Source: CAVVFX01 sp963747535
GTDB lineage: Bacteria; Acidobacteriota; Terriglobia; Bryobacterales; Bryobacteraceae
Direction: 5' to 3'
Assembly: GCA_963747535.1 (NCBI GenBank)
Contig: CAVVFX010000003.1
Span: 483,945-547,944, forward strand
Length of the DNA: 64,000 bases
The notes under the pieces were generated by a model. That model worked only from the letters and a program-made list of their open reading frames with translations. It ran no database searches and had not been told where the DNA came from. A program made the translations under genes and the position numbers. Shown one piece after another: positions 8,114-15,735 of the stretch (position 1 is its first letter; each line of letters begins with the position of its first letter).

Positions 8114-8598
8114 GGGAATCAGATCTGACGGAGGTCGTGATTGGCGCTGGTTTCCTGGAGAAGGTCTACGAACGAGCTCTGGCGGTCCCGGCTCATCCCA
8201 TTCGCGGAGTGCTTTTGAAGCCCGACGATGCTCCGGCGGAGAAGATCGACGTTACGCTGGCCGAAGGTCCGCGCGGGCAGCCGGCGTTCAGCGTGGAATC
8301 GAAGCCCGATGGGACATTTGAATTTCCAGGCGCCGTGGAGAATTGCGCCGAGGGCAGGGTGATGTTGATCCCTCACGGAACGTCCGCGTCCGCTTACAGC
8401 GCGATGTGCGATTCCAACAACCGTTACGAGATTACCGCGGTGCGTCCGGGTGAGTACCACGCGTTGGCATTTCCTGGAAAAAGTCCGACGCTCTGGTTTG
8501 CGCTCACACTCACCGACAGCCTCCTCAAACGGGCCACCAGCGTCACGGTGAACCCGGGCGAGACCTCCACTATTGATCTGCGCGCGGTTACGCAGTAA
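8080..8598 (+). CDS. Chimeric ORF: GxxExxY-type N terminus joined to a carboxypeptidase regulatory-like domain
   Basis: The first 35 residues or so (MDTDAHE, DLTEVVIGAGFLEKVYERAL) match the start of GxxExxY proteins, except that the usual segment between VIGA and GFLEKVYE is missing. From about residue 38 the sequence changes to a carboxypeptidase regulatory-like (transthyretin-type) beta domain, with GVLLKPDDAP, GRVMLIPHG and NNRYEITAVRPGEYHALAF as landmarks. The frame is open throughout. I read this as a GxxExxY remnant fused by deletion to the C-terminal domain of an unrelated secreted protein that lost its own start. The product, if made, would lack a signal peptide. Confidence 0.5.
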   Translation: MGPRMDTDAHEWESDLTEVVIGAGFLEKVYERALAVPAHPIRGVLLKPDDAPAEKIDVTLAEGPRGQPAFSVESKPDGTFEFPGAVENCAEGRVMLIPHGTSASAYSAMCDSNNRYEITAVRPGEYHALAFPGKSPTLWFALTLTDSLLKRATSVTVNPGETSTIDLRAVTQ

Positions 8599-8744
8599 GG
8601 CGTGGGATGGGTTTCAGTTAGTCATGGTACGCACAGGTCAAGGTGCGCACGGTTTTCCCGGACGTATCCTTAAGAGTACTGCTATCGGATTAGGCTGTCC
8701 TTAAGCTCGGATTTGTAAGACATCTCACTAGAAAGAAGACCTCA

Positions 8745-8807
8745 ATGACCCGACAACTGCTTGCCGCTATCCTGGTGCTGGTCTGCTCCACGTTTCTGTG
8801 GGGATGA
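8745..8807 (+). CDS. 20-residue signal-peptide-like ORF
   Basis: ATG at 8745, preceded by AAAGAAGA, opens a 20-codon frame reading MTRQLLAAILVLVCSTFLWG before TGA. It looks like a signal peptide or lipoprotein leader that stops too early. The remaining 140 bases before era contain nothing recognisable. It could be the front of a decayed exported protein or a chance frame. Confidence 0.25.
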   Translation: MTRQLLAAILVLVCSTFLWG

Positions 8808-8951
8808 GCCGCAATCGCAATCCTTCCGGCTCCCTGTGCGAGACTGAATTGAAAGGCGCTGCGTCTGCGTATGAATTCCCGATCATCTTGAGAAATCAAG
8901 TGGTTTGACACCCGCGAAACGCAAGGCATCCCGCACCATGAAGAGGTTCGA

Positions 8952-9875
8952 ATGAATGAAACTCAAGCCAGACACGTTTCCGGGTTTGTCTCCATCCTGG
9001 GACGCCCCAACGCCGGAAAATCTACCCTCCTGAACGCCTTGGTCGGGATGAAGGTCGCTATTGTTGCGGATAAGCCGCAGACTACGCGCACCTCCATCCA
9101 GGGAGTCCTCACGGAGCCGGGTTTCCAGATCGTCTTTCTCGACACGCCCGGCATTCACAAAGCCGACAGCTCCATTCAGAAACGTATGATGGACGTAGTG
9201 CGTAACGCTCTCGATGAGCGCGACGTCCTCCTCTTCCTGGTGGATGCATCGGTTCCGTTTAGCGAAGTGGATCGCAAGGCCGTATCGCTGTTGCAGAAAA
9301 GCGACGCGCCGGCCATCGTAGTTTTCAATAAGATCGATCTCGTAAAGGAGAAGGCCAAACTGCTGCCGCTGATCGAGCAATATCAAAAGCTGCATCCCTT
9401 CGCGGCATTCGTCCCGATCTCCGCCCACAAAGGTGACGGGCTTGCGGAACTTAAGAAGGAGATCGTCGCGCGGCTGCCGGAGGGTCCCCTGTATTTTCCC
9501 GAGGATCATGTTACCGATCAGCCGGAGCGGTTTCTGGGCGCCGAGTTGATTCGCGAGAAGGCCCTGATCTTGACCCGTGAAGAAGTACCGCATTCCGTGG
9601 CAGTGCTGATCGACAAATGGGAGGACACTCCGGAGATCACCCGGATCTACGCCACCATCTTCGTGGAGCGCGACGGTCAGAAGCGCATCCTCATCGGAGC
9701 CAAAGGATCGATGCTGAAACAAATCGGCACTCTGGCGCGGGAGGAGATGGAAAAGCTTCTCGGACGGCGAATCTATTTGAGCTTGTTTATCAAAGTGCAG
9801 CCGGACTGGCGAGAGAAAGCTGCGTTTCTCAATGCTATCGACTGGCGTACAATGGCGGGTGCTGATGAAAACTAA
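8952..9875 (+). CDS. era: GTPase Era
   Basis: A 307-residue ribosome-maturation GTPase, the usual length for Era, which binds the 3' end of 16S rRNA and helps assemble the 30S subunit. The GTPase domain shows G1 GRPNAGKS (about residue 17), the effector-region TTRTSIQG, G3 DTPG, G4 NKID and the G5-type ISAHKG. The C-terminal KH domain has the GAKGSMLKQIG loop. ATG at 8952 gives the standard Era N terminus. The last 11 bases overlap the next gene, so the two are probably co-transcribed and translationally coupled. Confidence 0.97.
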   Translation: MNETQARHVSGFVSILGRPNAGKSTLLNALVGMKVAIVADKPQTTRTSIQGVLTEPGFQIVFLDTPGIHKADSSIQKRMMDVVRNALDERDVLLFLVDASVPFSEVDRKAVSLLQKSDAPAIVVFNKIDLVKEKAKLLPLIEQYQKLHPFAAFVPISAHKGDGLAELKKEIVARLPEGPLYFPEDHVTDQPERFLGAELIREKALILTREEVPHSVAVLIDKWEDTPEITRIYATIFVERDGQKRILIGAKGSMLKQIGTLAREEMEKLLGRRIYLSLFIKVQPDWREKAAFLNAIDWRTMAGADEN

Positions 9876-10170
9876 AGTCCTGCTTTCTTCTTTCCTTCTG
9901 GCAGTTCTGCTGATGCTGCCGGCAGTCGTGTCGGCTGCGGACAATAAACCGGTCTCCGACGATTTGATTTACGACCTTGTCCGCCAGAAACTTGCCGGCG
10001 ATCAGACGGTGAAGGGCGGTGCGCTGACCGTCGACGTCAAAGCCGGCGTGGTCACCATCAGCGGCAACGTTCAGTACGAAAAGCAGAAGGAGAAGGCCGA
10101 ACGCATAGCGCATAAGGTCAAAGGCGTTAAGAGCGTCGTCAATCAGATCCAGGTCGTCAAATTGCCGTGA
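9865..10170 (+). CDS. Exported BON-domain protein
   Basis: A 101-residue protein with a signal peptide (MKTKVLLSSFLLAVLLMLP...VSA, cleavage about residue 23) and one BON domain: LIYDLVRQKLAGD, VKAGVVTISGNV and AHKVKGVKSVVNQIQV. BON domains of this type are found in periplasmic envelope-stress proteins (OsmY-like) and are thought to bind membranes or phospholipids. ATG 9865 is chosen because the signal peptide starts there; upstream codons belong to the end of era. It overlaps era by 11 bases and the next gene by 4 (GTGA). Confidence 0.88.
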   Translation: MKTKVLLSSFLLAVLLMLPAVVSAADNKPVSDDLIYDLVRQKLAGDQTVKGGALTVDVKAGVVTISGNVQYEKQKEKAERIAHKVKGVKSVVNQIQVVKLP

Positions 10171-11039
10171 GGCTTCCGGGACTGGCTCCCGCCGCCTGTC
10201 TGCTGGCGCTCTGGGTTCCGGCACCGGCGCAGGATTTCAACGAAATCAGGGTAGAACGGGCGGCCGAAAAATTTAGTTACGCCGACGGCCCTGTCTGGTC
10301 GCAGGAAGGCTGGTTATTTTTCAGCGACGTTCCATCCGACCGGATCATCAAGTTTCTGCCGGGCCAGGGAACCGAGGTATTTCGTCCGGCGAGCAACGGC
10401 GCGATGGGTAATGCGCTCGATTCACAAGGACGCCTTTATACCTGTGAGTCTCGTGGGCGCCGCGTGACCCGCACCGACAAGAAGGGCAAGGTCGAAGTTC
10501 TTGCCGATAAGTTTGAAGGGAAGCGGCTCAACGCTCCCAATGACATTGCGGTACGGCACGACAATCACGTGTACTTTACCGACCCGGCATTCGGCGGCCA
10601 GATGGATACACGGGAGTTGAATTTTTTCGGCGTGTACCACATCACGCCCAAGGGCGAGTTGGAGATCGTGGCGAAGCCCAAAGGACGCCCGAACGGAATC
10701 GCACTTTCTCCTGGCGGCAAGATTCTCTACGTGGTCAACTCGGACGAGAAAAGAATCTACGCCTACGACCTCGACAAAAACGGCGAATCATCGCATGAAC
10801 GCGTCGTGATCTCGGGGCTGGAAGGTGTGCCGGACGGCATCCGGACAGACGAAAAAGGCAATCTCTATATAGCCGCTAAAACAGTCCTGATCTACAGCCC
10901 GGAAGGAAAGCTCATCCGGCAGGTAGCGTTAGCGGAAAAACCTTCTAACCTCGCCTTCGGAGACGCCGACATGCAAAGTCTCTACGTCACTGCAAGAACG
11001 TCGTTGTACAGACTGAGGGTTCCCGTGAAGGGCTGGTAA
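10167..11039 (+). CDS. SMP-30/gluconolactonase-family beta-propeller, secreted
   Basis: A 290-residue six-bladed propeller protein of the SMP-30/LRE family, whose members hydrolyse sugar lactones with a bound divalent metal. A signal peptide ends near APAPAQ (about residue 22). Landmarks are EKFSYADGPVWS (the first metal-ligand region; the usual Glu is EG, here DG), NAPNDIAVR (metal-ligand Asn), GRPNGIALSPGG and GVPDGIRTDEKGNLYIA. The start is GTG within the GTGA overlap with the BON gene. Sugar specificity cannot be read from the sequence. Confidence 0.85.
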   Translation: MRLPGLAPAACLLALWVPAPAQDFNEIRVERAAEKFSYADGPVWSQEGWLFFSDVPSDRIIKFLPGQGTEVFRPASNGAMGNALDSQGRLYTCESRGRRVTRTDKKGKVEVLADKFEGKRLNAPNDIAVRHDNHVYFTDPAFGGQMDTRELNFFGVYHITPKGELEIVAKPKGRPNGIALSPGGKILYVVNSDEKRIYAYDLDKNGESSHERVVISGLEGVPDGIRTDEKGNLYIAAKTVLIYSPEGKLIRQVALAEKPSNLAFGDADMQSLYVTARTSLYRLRVPVKGW

Positions 11040-11050
11040 AAACATTTAGC

Positions 11051-11122
11051 CACGAATGAACACGAATGAACACGAATGAAAAACAAGAAGCTATTCGTGT
11101 TCATTCGTTGTAACGGGTCACG
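11051..11122. repeat. CACGAATGAA tandem and inverted repeat
   Basis: Three tandem copies of CACGAATGAA (11051-11080) are followed by ATTCGTGTTCATTCG (11093-11107), which is complementary to them, so the transcript could form a hairpin just after the gluconolactonase gene. It is followed directly by TTGTAACGGGTCACG (11108-11122), which recurs in inverted orientation at 15698-15712. Confidence 0.85.
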
Positions 11123-11564
11123 ATATTTGCCCACGGCATTCTCACGATAATTCCGGGCTGGTTGGTCAGATTGGTGTCGGCTCGGGATGTCGAACCTGGA
11201 GTTGGGGTGGGATAGGATACTCGCCCGTATAGGCAGACTGCGGTATCCCAGGCATCAAAGGCGGAATTTGGAGCGCCCGGCAAAAACGGCCGGGCGGTCT
11301 TCGCGTTTTATAGCCCAAGGCCTCCGCTCAGAGACTTCACCGATGAAATTAGGTTGTTCTTTGAGCCCGCTTCAGAAAGGCTGACAGTGATGATTGCGCT
11401 GCACCCGATGCAGGACAGTTGTTACGAATAACGAAACCCTCCGGCACAGGATGAGTGCACCGGAGGGCTTCAGTAAGCCGATTTCTTCGGAGCCAGCCCC
11501 GTCGCATCGGCCTTGGGCATCCGTTCGGGCGCGACCCCTCACGGATAACTCAATGACGCAATAA
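11123..11564. other. Gene-poor stretch left of the transposon-like operon
   Basis: No convincing gene. On the minus strand, 11101-11283 can encode NLTNQPGIIVRMPWANIVT, which has protein-like character and may be the tail of a gene broken by insertion of the neighbouring element. I do not recognise it. The stretch also carries the terminator hairpin listed separately. Confidence 0.35.
11437..11467 (-). terminator. Rho-independent-type hairpin ending the transposon operon
   Basis: CCCTCCGG (11437-11444) pairs with CCGGAGGG (11460-11467), with further CAC/GTG pairing inside. Read on the minus strand it is followed by TTTCGTTATT. It lies about 100 bases downstream of the last gene of the minus-strand operon. 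Confidence 0.6.
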
Positions 11565-12575
11565 CTAACTCTGCAACGGCAGGCGATAGCAACCGTTGTC
11601 CTGCACGATCCAGCCTTGCTGGCAGGCGTCCGCGATGGCCAGTTGCGCGGTTCGTTTGGAACATTCCGAGCGCTGCATGATTTGCTCGCGCAGTTGGTTA
11701 TAGCGTGCCGCCGGTCCAACCTGTGTCAGTGCCGACGTGACGTCGGAACGTTCGACCTTACGCCGACTGGCGGATTCCGCGGTTGACGGCGATCCGGCGG
11801 CGGAGAACCACAGCGTGTGCGGATCGAGTTGCAGCAAACGCGGGGGCTGCGCAACAGCGTAACGGAACTGGAAGCGTAGTTCGAGGCTGTTGAACTGCGG
11901 GGAAGGTTTGGTCAGCAGCAGATAACTATCACCCACCGCGTGCAGCGCCGAAGAACCGCGAAAGGCGCTGCCCACCTCGTCGCGAGTGATCGACTTGCGG
12001 ACATGATGCACCACGATCAGTGCCGCTTTAGAAGCTTCGCGCAGACGCAGCAAGCTCTGGCACAACGCGGCCATAGAGCGCGTATCATTTTCATCCTGAT
12101 CATGCGCCGAGTACAACGGATCCAAGACAATCACTTCAGCGGACGCCGCGCGGGCAGCGTGGAGAAAATGACTGAATCCCTGCGGCGCGCTGAGCAGGTG
12201 TCCACTGGCGCGCGTGTCAACCAACAAGCTCTGATCGGCGGCCGAACCCACCGCACGGCGCATCGCCGCCAACCGGGACACGAACTGCTCGGTAGGCAGT
12301 TCGAACTGACAGACGAGAACACGGCGGGCAGTCGGTATGGTGAAGCCGGCGCGGTCCTGACCAGCGGCGAGCGCGAGCGCCAGATTGGCCACTAGCAAAC
12401 TCTTGCCGACTTTGGGTTCGCCGCCCACAAACAGAATGCCCTGCGCGGGCAGTAGTCCGGGCTCGATCCAGCCGACGGGTGGCGAATCAGGCTGCTGTTC
12501 GATCAACTGGCCCAAGGAAAGTACCGAGGCAGGAGGCACCGGCTTACGCGCGGCTCCATTCACGGCGCTGCTCAT
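11565..12575 (-). CDS. RecA-fold AAA ATPase (RepA/DnaB-like) of the element
   Basis: A 336-residue ATPase of the AAA_25/RepA-like helicase group. Walker A is GGEPKVGKS (about residues 51-59), the Walker B region is AEVIVLDPLY, and VVHHVRKS is followed by GSAFRGSSAL, as in hexameric RepA helicases. The last 60 residues form a predicted winged-helix segment (ARYNQLREQIMQRSECSKRTAQLAI). It probably acts on DNA during transposition or in target selection, by analogy only. It overlaps the upstream ATPase gene by 4 bases, showing translational coupling. Confidence 0.82.
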   Translation of the reverse strand: MSSAVNGAARKPVPPASVLSLGQLIEQQPDSPPVGWIEPGLLPAQGILFVGGEPKVGKSLLVANLALALAAGQDRAGFTIPTARRVLVCQFELPTEQFVSRLAAMRRAVGSAADQSLLVDTRASGHLLSAPQGFSHFLHAARAASAEVIVLDPLYSAHDQDENDTRSMAALCQSLLRLREASKAALIVVHHVRKSITRDEVGSAFRGSSALHAVGDSYLLLTKPSPQFNSLELRFQFRYAVAQPPRLLQLDPHTLWFSAAGSPSTAESASRRKVERSDVTSALTQVGPAARYNQLREQIMQRSECSKRTAQLAIADACQQGWIVQDNGCYRLPLQS

Positions 12576-13372
12576 AGCAAAGCCTCCTGCACGGCATCCA
12601 GCAGAATGGCTTCATCCACCCCGGAAGCTTTGCGTGCAGCGGCCAGCCGCAAGGCTGTCAACGCGAGTTTGTTGACCTTGCGCAAGATGCCTTTGGTCGC
12701 CTGATACAAGGCCTGGCGTGCAGTCTCGTCAAACAGCGGTTGCGTGACGCCGGAGGCTTTCAGTTGATGCGCGAGATAGGCGTCAAACTCCTCGCGTGAG
12801 AGTCCTTCGAGGTGATACTGCACACCGATGCGTTGACGCAACGCTTCATGCATCTGAAGCGATAGAGTGCGGCGCAGCAGCGGCTGACCGACCAGCAGAA
12901 GCGTGAGGTAGCGCGCAGAATCCATATCGAAGTTCAACAGCAGCGGCAGTTGTTCCAAGGCTGCATGCGGCAGCAACTGGGCTTCGTCGCAGATCAGAAT
13001 GGGATGCTGCTTCTTACTGTGATGTAGCCGCACCACAGCGCCGGCGATCTGGCGTGCTAAATCGCCCCGGTGGTGGGCTGGTTCAAGATCCAGTTCGAGA
13101 GCCACCTGGCGCAACAGATCCAGCGCCGAGCCGGTGGCAAAGTGCACGTAGAGAATCTTGTACTGATTGGGATTGAGTGAGGCCGTGAAAGCGCGCGCCG
13201 CGGTAGACTTGCCCGCACCCACTTCGCCGGTGAGCAGACCCGCACCATGCTGCTGGGCCAGAAACTCGAAGCGGGTCTTGAGCTGATTCCATGCCTGCGA
13301 AGCAAACAGTTGCTTGACGTCGGGGCTGTCGGAAAACGGCATTTTCTTGAAACCGAAGAAGGACTCCCACAT
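12572..13372 (-). CDS. ExeA/TniB-like AAA ATPase
   Basis: A 266-residue AAA ATPase beginning WESFFGFKKMPFSDSPD, the hallmark start of ExeA-type ATPases. Walker A is GEVGAGKST (residues 49-57), Walker B is ILICDEAQ (125-132), and the sensor region is LTLLLVGQPLLRRTL. In transposons of the Tn5053 and related groups such proteins regulate the transposase, as MuB and TniB do. The stop lies 2 bases before the next start downstream of the transposase gene. The role here is inferred from context. Confidence 0.88.
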   Translation of the reverse strand: MWESFFGFKKMPFSDSPDVKQLFASQAWNQLKTRFEFLAQQHGAGLLTGEVGAGKSTAARAFTASLNPNQYKILYVHFATGSALDLLRQVALELDLEPAHHRGDLARQIAGAVVRLHHSKKQHPILICDEAQLLPHAALEQLPLLLNFDMDSARYLTLLLVGQPLLRRTLSLQMHEALRQRIGVQYHLEGLSREEFDAYLAHQLKASGVTQPLFDETARQALYQATKGILRKVNKLALTALRLAAARKASGVDEAILLDAVQEALL

Positions 13373-13374
13373 GG

Positions 13375-14610
13375 TTACCGGCTCTCCTTGACAAGGGGTG
13401 GAGGCAGTTGACTGTTCAGCACCGGGTCCACCAGGCGCGCGGTGCCGTGCTCCTGCCCTTCGAAGTAAATGTCCACTTCGTTCAGATCGAGCGGATCGAA
13501 GCGCACCTCAATGCGTTTGCCGGCCAGGTGCGGCGGCGCTTCAAAGAAGCGGTTATGCAACAGGAAGGTGCAATCGCGTCGCACCAGACGATCCAGACGA
13601 TGAAAGAACAGACGGCGCAGATCGGTCCAGGGAGGTAGTTGGCGGACTTGTTCGATATCGCGCTGCCAGCGCAGCAGCGGGGTCGATTGTAAGGTGCTGT
13701 GTTCGCGGCAATGGTAGACGGTGTCGATCCAATGCCACAGACGTTCGTTCAACTGTTCCAGTGTCAGCGTCTGTTTCGGATCGAGGCCCGCCAGAAACTG
13801 TTCGCGAACCGAGCGAAAGAAGCGCTCGATCTTGCCGCGCCCTTCGGGCTGATAGGGAGGCGTATGAACAATCAGCGTGCCGAGCGATGCCGCGATGCGC
13901 GCCAGTTGGATCGAGCGATAAATCTTGCCGTTGTCCATGTACAGGCGGACCGGCACGCCGCGCGAGGCGATGGCTTGGCGCAGACAATCGAGAAAGGCGT
14001 CGAGGCCCTGGTTGGGGTAGAACTGGGCGTGCGGGATCAGGCGGCTGGCATCGTCGAGCGTGGCCTGCAGGAAGACCTGCAATTTCCCGCCGCCGGACCG
14101 CTGGACATACGGACCAAACAGCATATCGGATTGCCAGAGTTGATTGGCAAACTCGACTTCGAACTTTTTGCGCGCGGCAGCGTCGGCGGCGAGCAACTGA
14201 CGGGCGGTAAGTCCGTGGGCACGCAGAAAGCGATAGAGCGTGGAGGCCGAGATCTCCTGCTCGTCGGGCAGCGCCAGTTCCCGCAATAGAGCCGTGCCGG
14301 TACGATGCGGATTCTCGCGCTGCAGCCGTTCGATCAATGCGGCAGTAGCGGCGGGAATAACGCGGACTTGTCCGCGATCCTGGCGTGGTTTGGGAGCCAG
14401 CGCCGTGAAGCCGTGGCGGCGATACTGCAACGTCCATTCGAGCAAGGTGTCGGTGGACACCGAAGTCCGACGGGAATAGGGAATGTCATAACAGCGGGCC
14501 GCAACCTCCTGGGCGCGGCGCGTGAGTTCGCCCCTGGGCAGCGTTTCCAAAACCAGTGGCGCGATTAATCCATAGCGAAAAAGCGCGATTTTTTCGGCTT
14601 TGTCGTCCAT
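13375..14610 (-). CDS. DDE-type transposase/integrase
   Basis: A 411-residue transposase. The N terminus carries HTH domains (about residues 40-140: TDTLLEWTLQYRRHGFTAL, SASTLYRFLRAHGL). The integrase core shows D162 in WQSDMLFG, D226 in VRLYMDNG and E262 in PEGRGKIERFF, so the DDE triad is complete. The C-terminal part (RFFEAPPHLAGKRIEVRFDP) matches the Mu-transposase beta-barrel region. It should therefore be catalytically competent. It is followed 2 bases later by the ExeA-like ATPase gene. Confidence 0.92.
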   Translation of the reverse strand: MDDKAEKIALFRYGLIAPLVLETLPRGELTRRAQEVAARCYDIPYSRRTSVSTDTLLEWTLQYRRHGFTALAPKPRQDRGQVRVIPAATAALIERLQRENPHRTGTALLRELALPDEQEISASTLYRFLRAHGLTARQLLAADAAARKKFEVEFANQLWQSDMLFGPYVQRSGGGKLQVFLQATLDDASRLIPHAQFYPNQGLDAFLDCLRQAIASRGVPVRLYMDNGKIYRSIQLARIAASLGTLIVHTPPYQPEGRGKIERFFRSVREQFLAGLDPKQTLTLEQLNERLWHWIDTVYHCREHSTLQSTPLLRWQRDIEQVRQLPPWTDLRRLFFHRLDRLVRRDCTFLLHNRFFEAPPHLAGKRIEVRFDPLDLNEVDIYFEGQEHGTARLVDPVLNSQLPPPLVKESR

Positions 14611-14683
14611 CTTTTTTCTCTCCTGCTGAAGAGCGTACGGTGAGCATGGGCCTGGAGGCTAGACAAGTGTTGTGTGGGGACGC

Positions 14684-15286
14684 TCAGCCGGGCATCGGAG
14701 GGGCGGAGACTGCGGCGCGAAGACCGCGTGGAGCGAGACTGCGGGGCCAGCCCAGTAGGTGGTGGCGCAGATGAGCGAAAAGAAAACGGTGCGCTGGAAT
14801 CCAGCCTGTGGCGGCGAGCATGCACAAGGCCCGATCGACCAAGCCCGGCGCGGGTGCGGGTTTGGTCGACGCCGCCAACGCGGCGCAGAGGGACTCGGCT
14901 TGCCGGTGAAAGCGCCGGACCCAGAACTGGCCTCGCTGATAAGTCATGGCGAACAATAGCGTCGCGGTGATGGCTTGCCAGAGCTTGTTTTCCAGCAGGC
15001 GTGCAGTGAGGACCAGCGCGATCACCGTGATACTGGACCGCAAGTAGGGCAGCGCGAACTCAGGCAGCAATGACACGGTGCGCCGGCAAGCGAGACATAA
15101 GTAGCGGCGCACGCGCAATGCGCCATCGAAGTTCAAGCACGTCAGCGTGCGAGTGTAAAAGCCATGTGCGGTGAGAGGTCGTTGGTCCTGGCATTGCGGA
15201 CAGTGGCGCGGCCGGTGGAGATCGATGTCGTCGAGTTGCTGCTCGTATTGCTGGACGGACCCGGCAAATGGGTGTAGGATTTGCAT
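14684..15286 (-). CDS. DUF6431-type zinc-ribbon protein
   Basis: A 200-residue protein starting MQILHPFAGSVQQYEQQL. It has a zinc-ribbon signature CPQC (about residue 32) and CLAC (about residue 67) separated by FYTRTLTCLNFDG and RVRRYLC, and a helical C-terminal half. This matches the DUF6431 family, which is usually found beside transposase genes. I start it at the ATG at 15286 because the upstream in-frame sequence passes through a row of hairpins and does not look coding. It may bind DNA at the element ends, by analogy with zinc-ribbon accessory proteins. Confidence 0.75.
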   Translation of the reverse strand: MQILHPFAGSVQQYEQQLDDIDLHRPRHCPQCQDQRPLTAHGFYTRTLTCLNFDGALRVRRYLCLACRRTVSLLPEFALPYLRSSITVIALVLTARLLENKLWQAITATLLFAMTYQRGQFWVRRFHRQAESLCAALAASTKPAPAPGLVDRALCMLAATGWIPAHRFLFAHLRHHLLGWPRSLAPRGLRAAVSAPPMPG

Positions 15287-15295
15287 TGTGTAGGT

Positions 15296-15380
15296 CAGAC
15301 CCACATGGGTCTGTTCTTTCTCCTGGGAGCTTCGATTCCCAGGTCGCTCAACGCGGGAGAATTTGCCGTTCTCCCGCGTT
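15296..15380. promoter_or_regulatory. Three consecutive perfect hairpins upstream of the DUF6431 gene
   Basis: Hairpin 1 has arms CAGACCC (15296-15302) and GGGTCTG (15307-15313). Hairpin 2 has CCTGGGA (15322-15328) and TCCCAGG (15337-15343). Hairpin 3 has 12-base arms AACGCGGGAGAA (15350-15361) and TTCTCCCGCGTT (15369-15380). They lie in the leader of the minus-strand operon, only 10 to 95 bases before its first start codon. They could be transposase or regulator binding sites at the element end, or an RNA structure limiting expression. Confidence 0.7.
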
Positions 15381-15521
15381 TCCTTTGAGCTTCCTACAAA
15401 TGTTAGAGCTTTTGCTTCCGGACCCGCCGCATTCCTGGCTGGAATAGGGAACTCCAAAAGCACCTCAGCGACCGACACTCGAAAAGCGTAACCGTCTGAT
15501 TCTGTGGGCCGCGACGAGGGG

Positions 15522-15550
15522 CAGACCTATTCCTGCCAGAAATAGGTCTG
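15522..15550. repeat. Perfect 10-bp hairpin
   Basis: CAGACCTATT (15522-15531) and AATAGGTCTG (15541-15550) flank a 9-base loop. It shares the outer CAGACC/GGTCTG arms with hairpin 1 at 15296, which suggests a common binding protein or duplication. Confidence 0.7.
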
Positions 15551-15697
15551 GAGAATTCGTCACATAGCCCGCAGATGATGGGATAGATGCTCACGATCCC
15601 GCGCACCAGTCAGTTTCTGATACGCCTCCCGGGCGAAATCGCGCCGGTTTAGCCGGGAATCAATGTCGGAAAACACCAACGCCGACGCCGAGAAAAC

Positions 15698-15735
15698 CGT
15701 GACCCGTTACAATTCGTGTTCATTCGTGGCCCAAT
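15698..15735. repeat. CGTGACCCGTTACAA plus CACGAATG-type repeat
   Basis: CGTGACCCGTTACAA (15698-15712) is the exact reverse complement of 11108-11122. It runs into ATTCGTGTTCATTCGTGGCCC, the dispersed repeat also present at 17020-17054. On the minus strand this repeat contains the last codons and stop of the response regulator gene (GHE, then TGA). Confidence 0.85.

Larger units (their letters stand above)
11108..15712 (-). mobile_element. Four-gene transposon-like element (DDE transposase, ExeA-type AAA, RecA-type AAA, DUF6431)
   Basis: Four minus-strand genes, tightly packed and partly overlapping, encode a DUF6431 zinc-ribbon protein, a DDE transposase, an ExeA/TniB-like AAA ATPase and a RecA-fold AAA ATPase. 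A DDE transposase with a separate AAA regulator recalls the Mu, Tn7 and Tn5053 type of transposition. The limits given are the 15-base inverted copies of TTGTAACGGGTCACG at 11108-11122 and 15698-15712. These motifs sit inside dispersed intergenic repeats, so they may not be the true ends. The gene core runs from 11565 to 15286. Confidence 0.6.
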
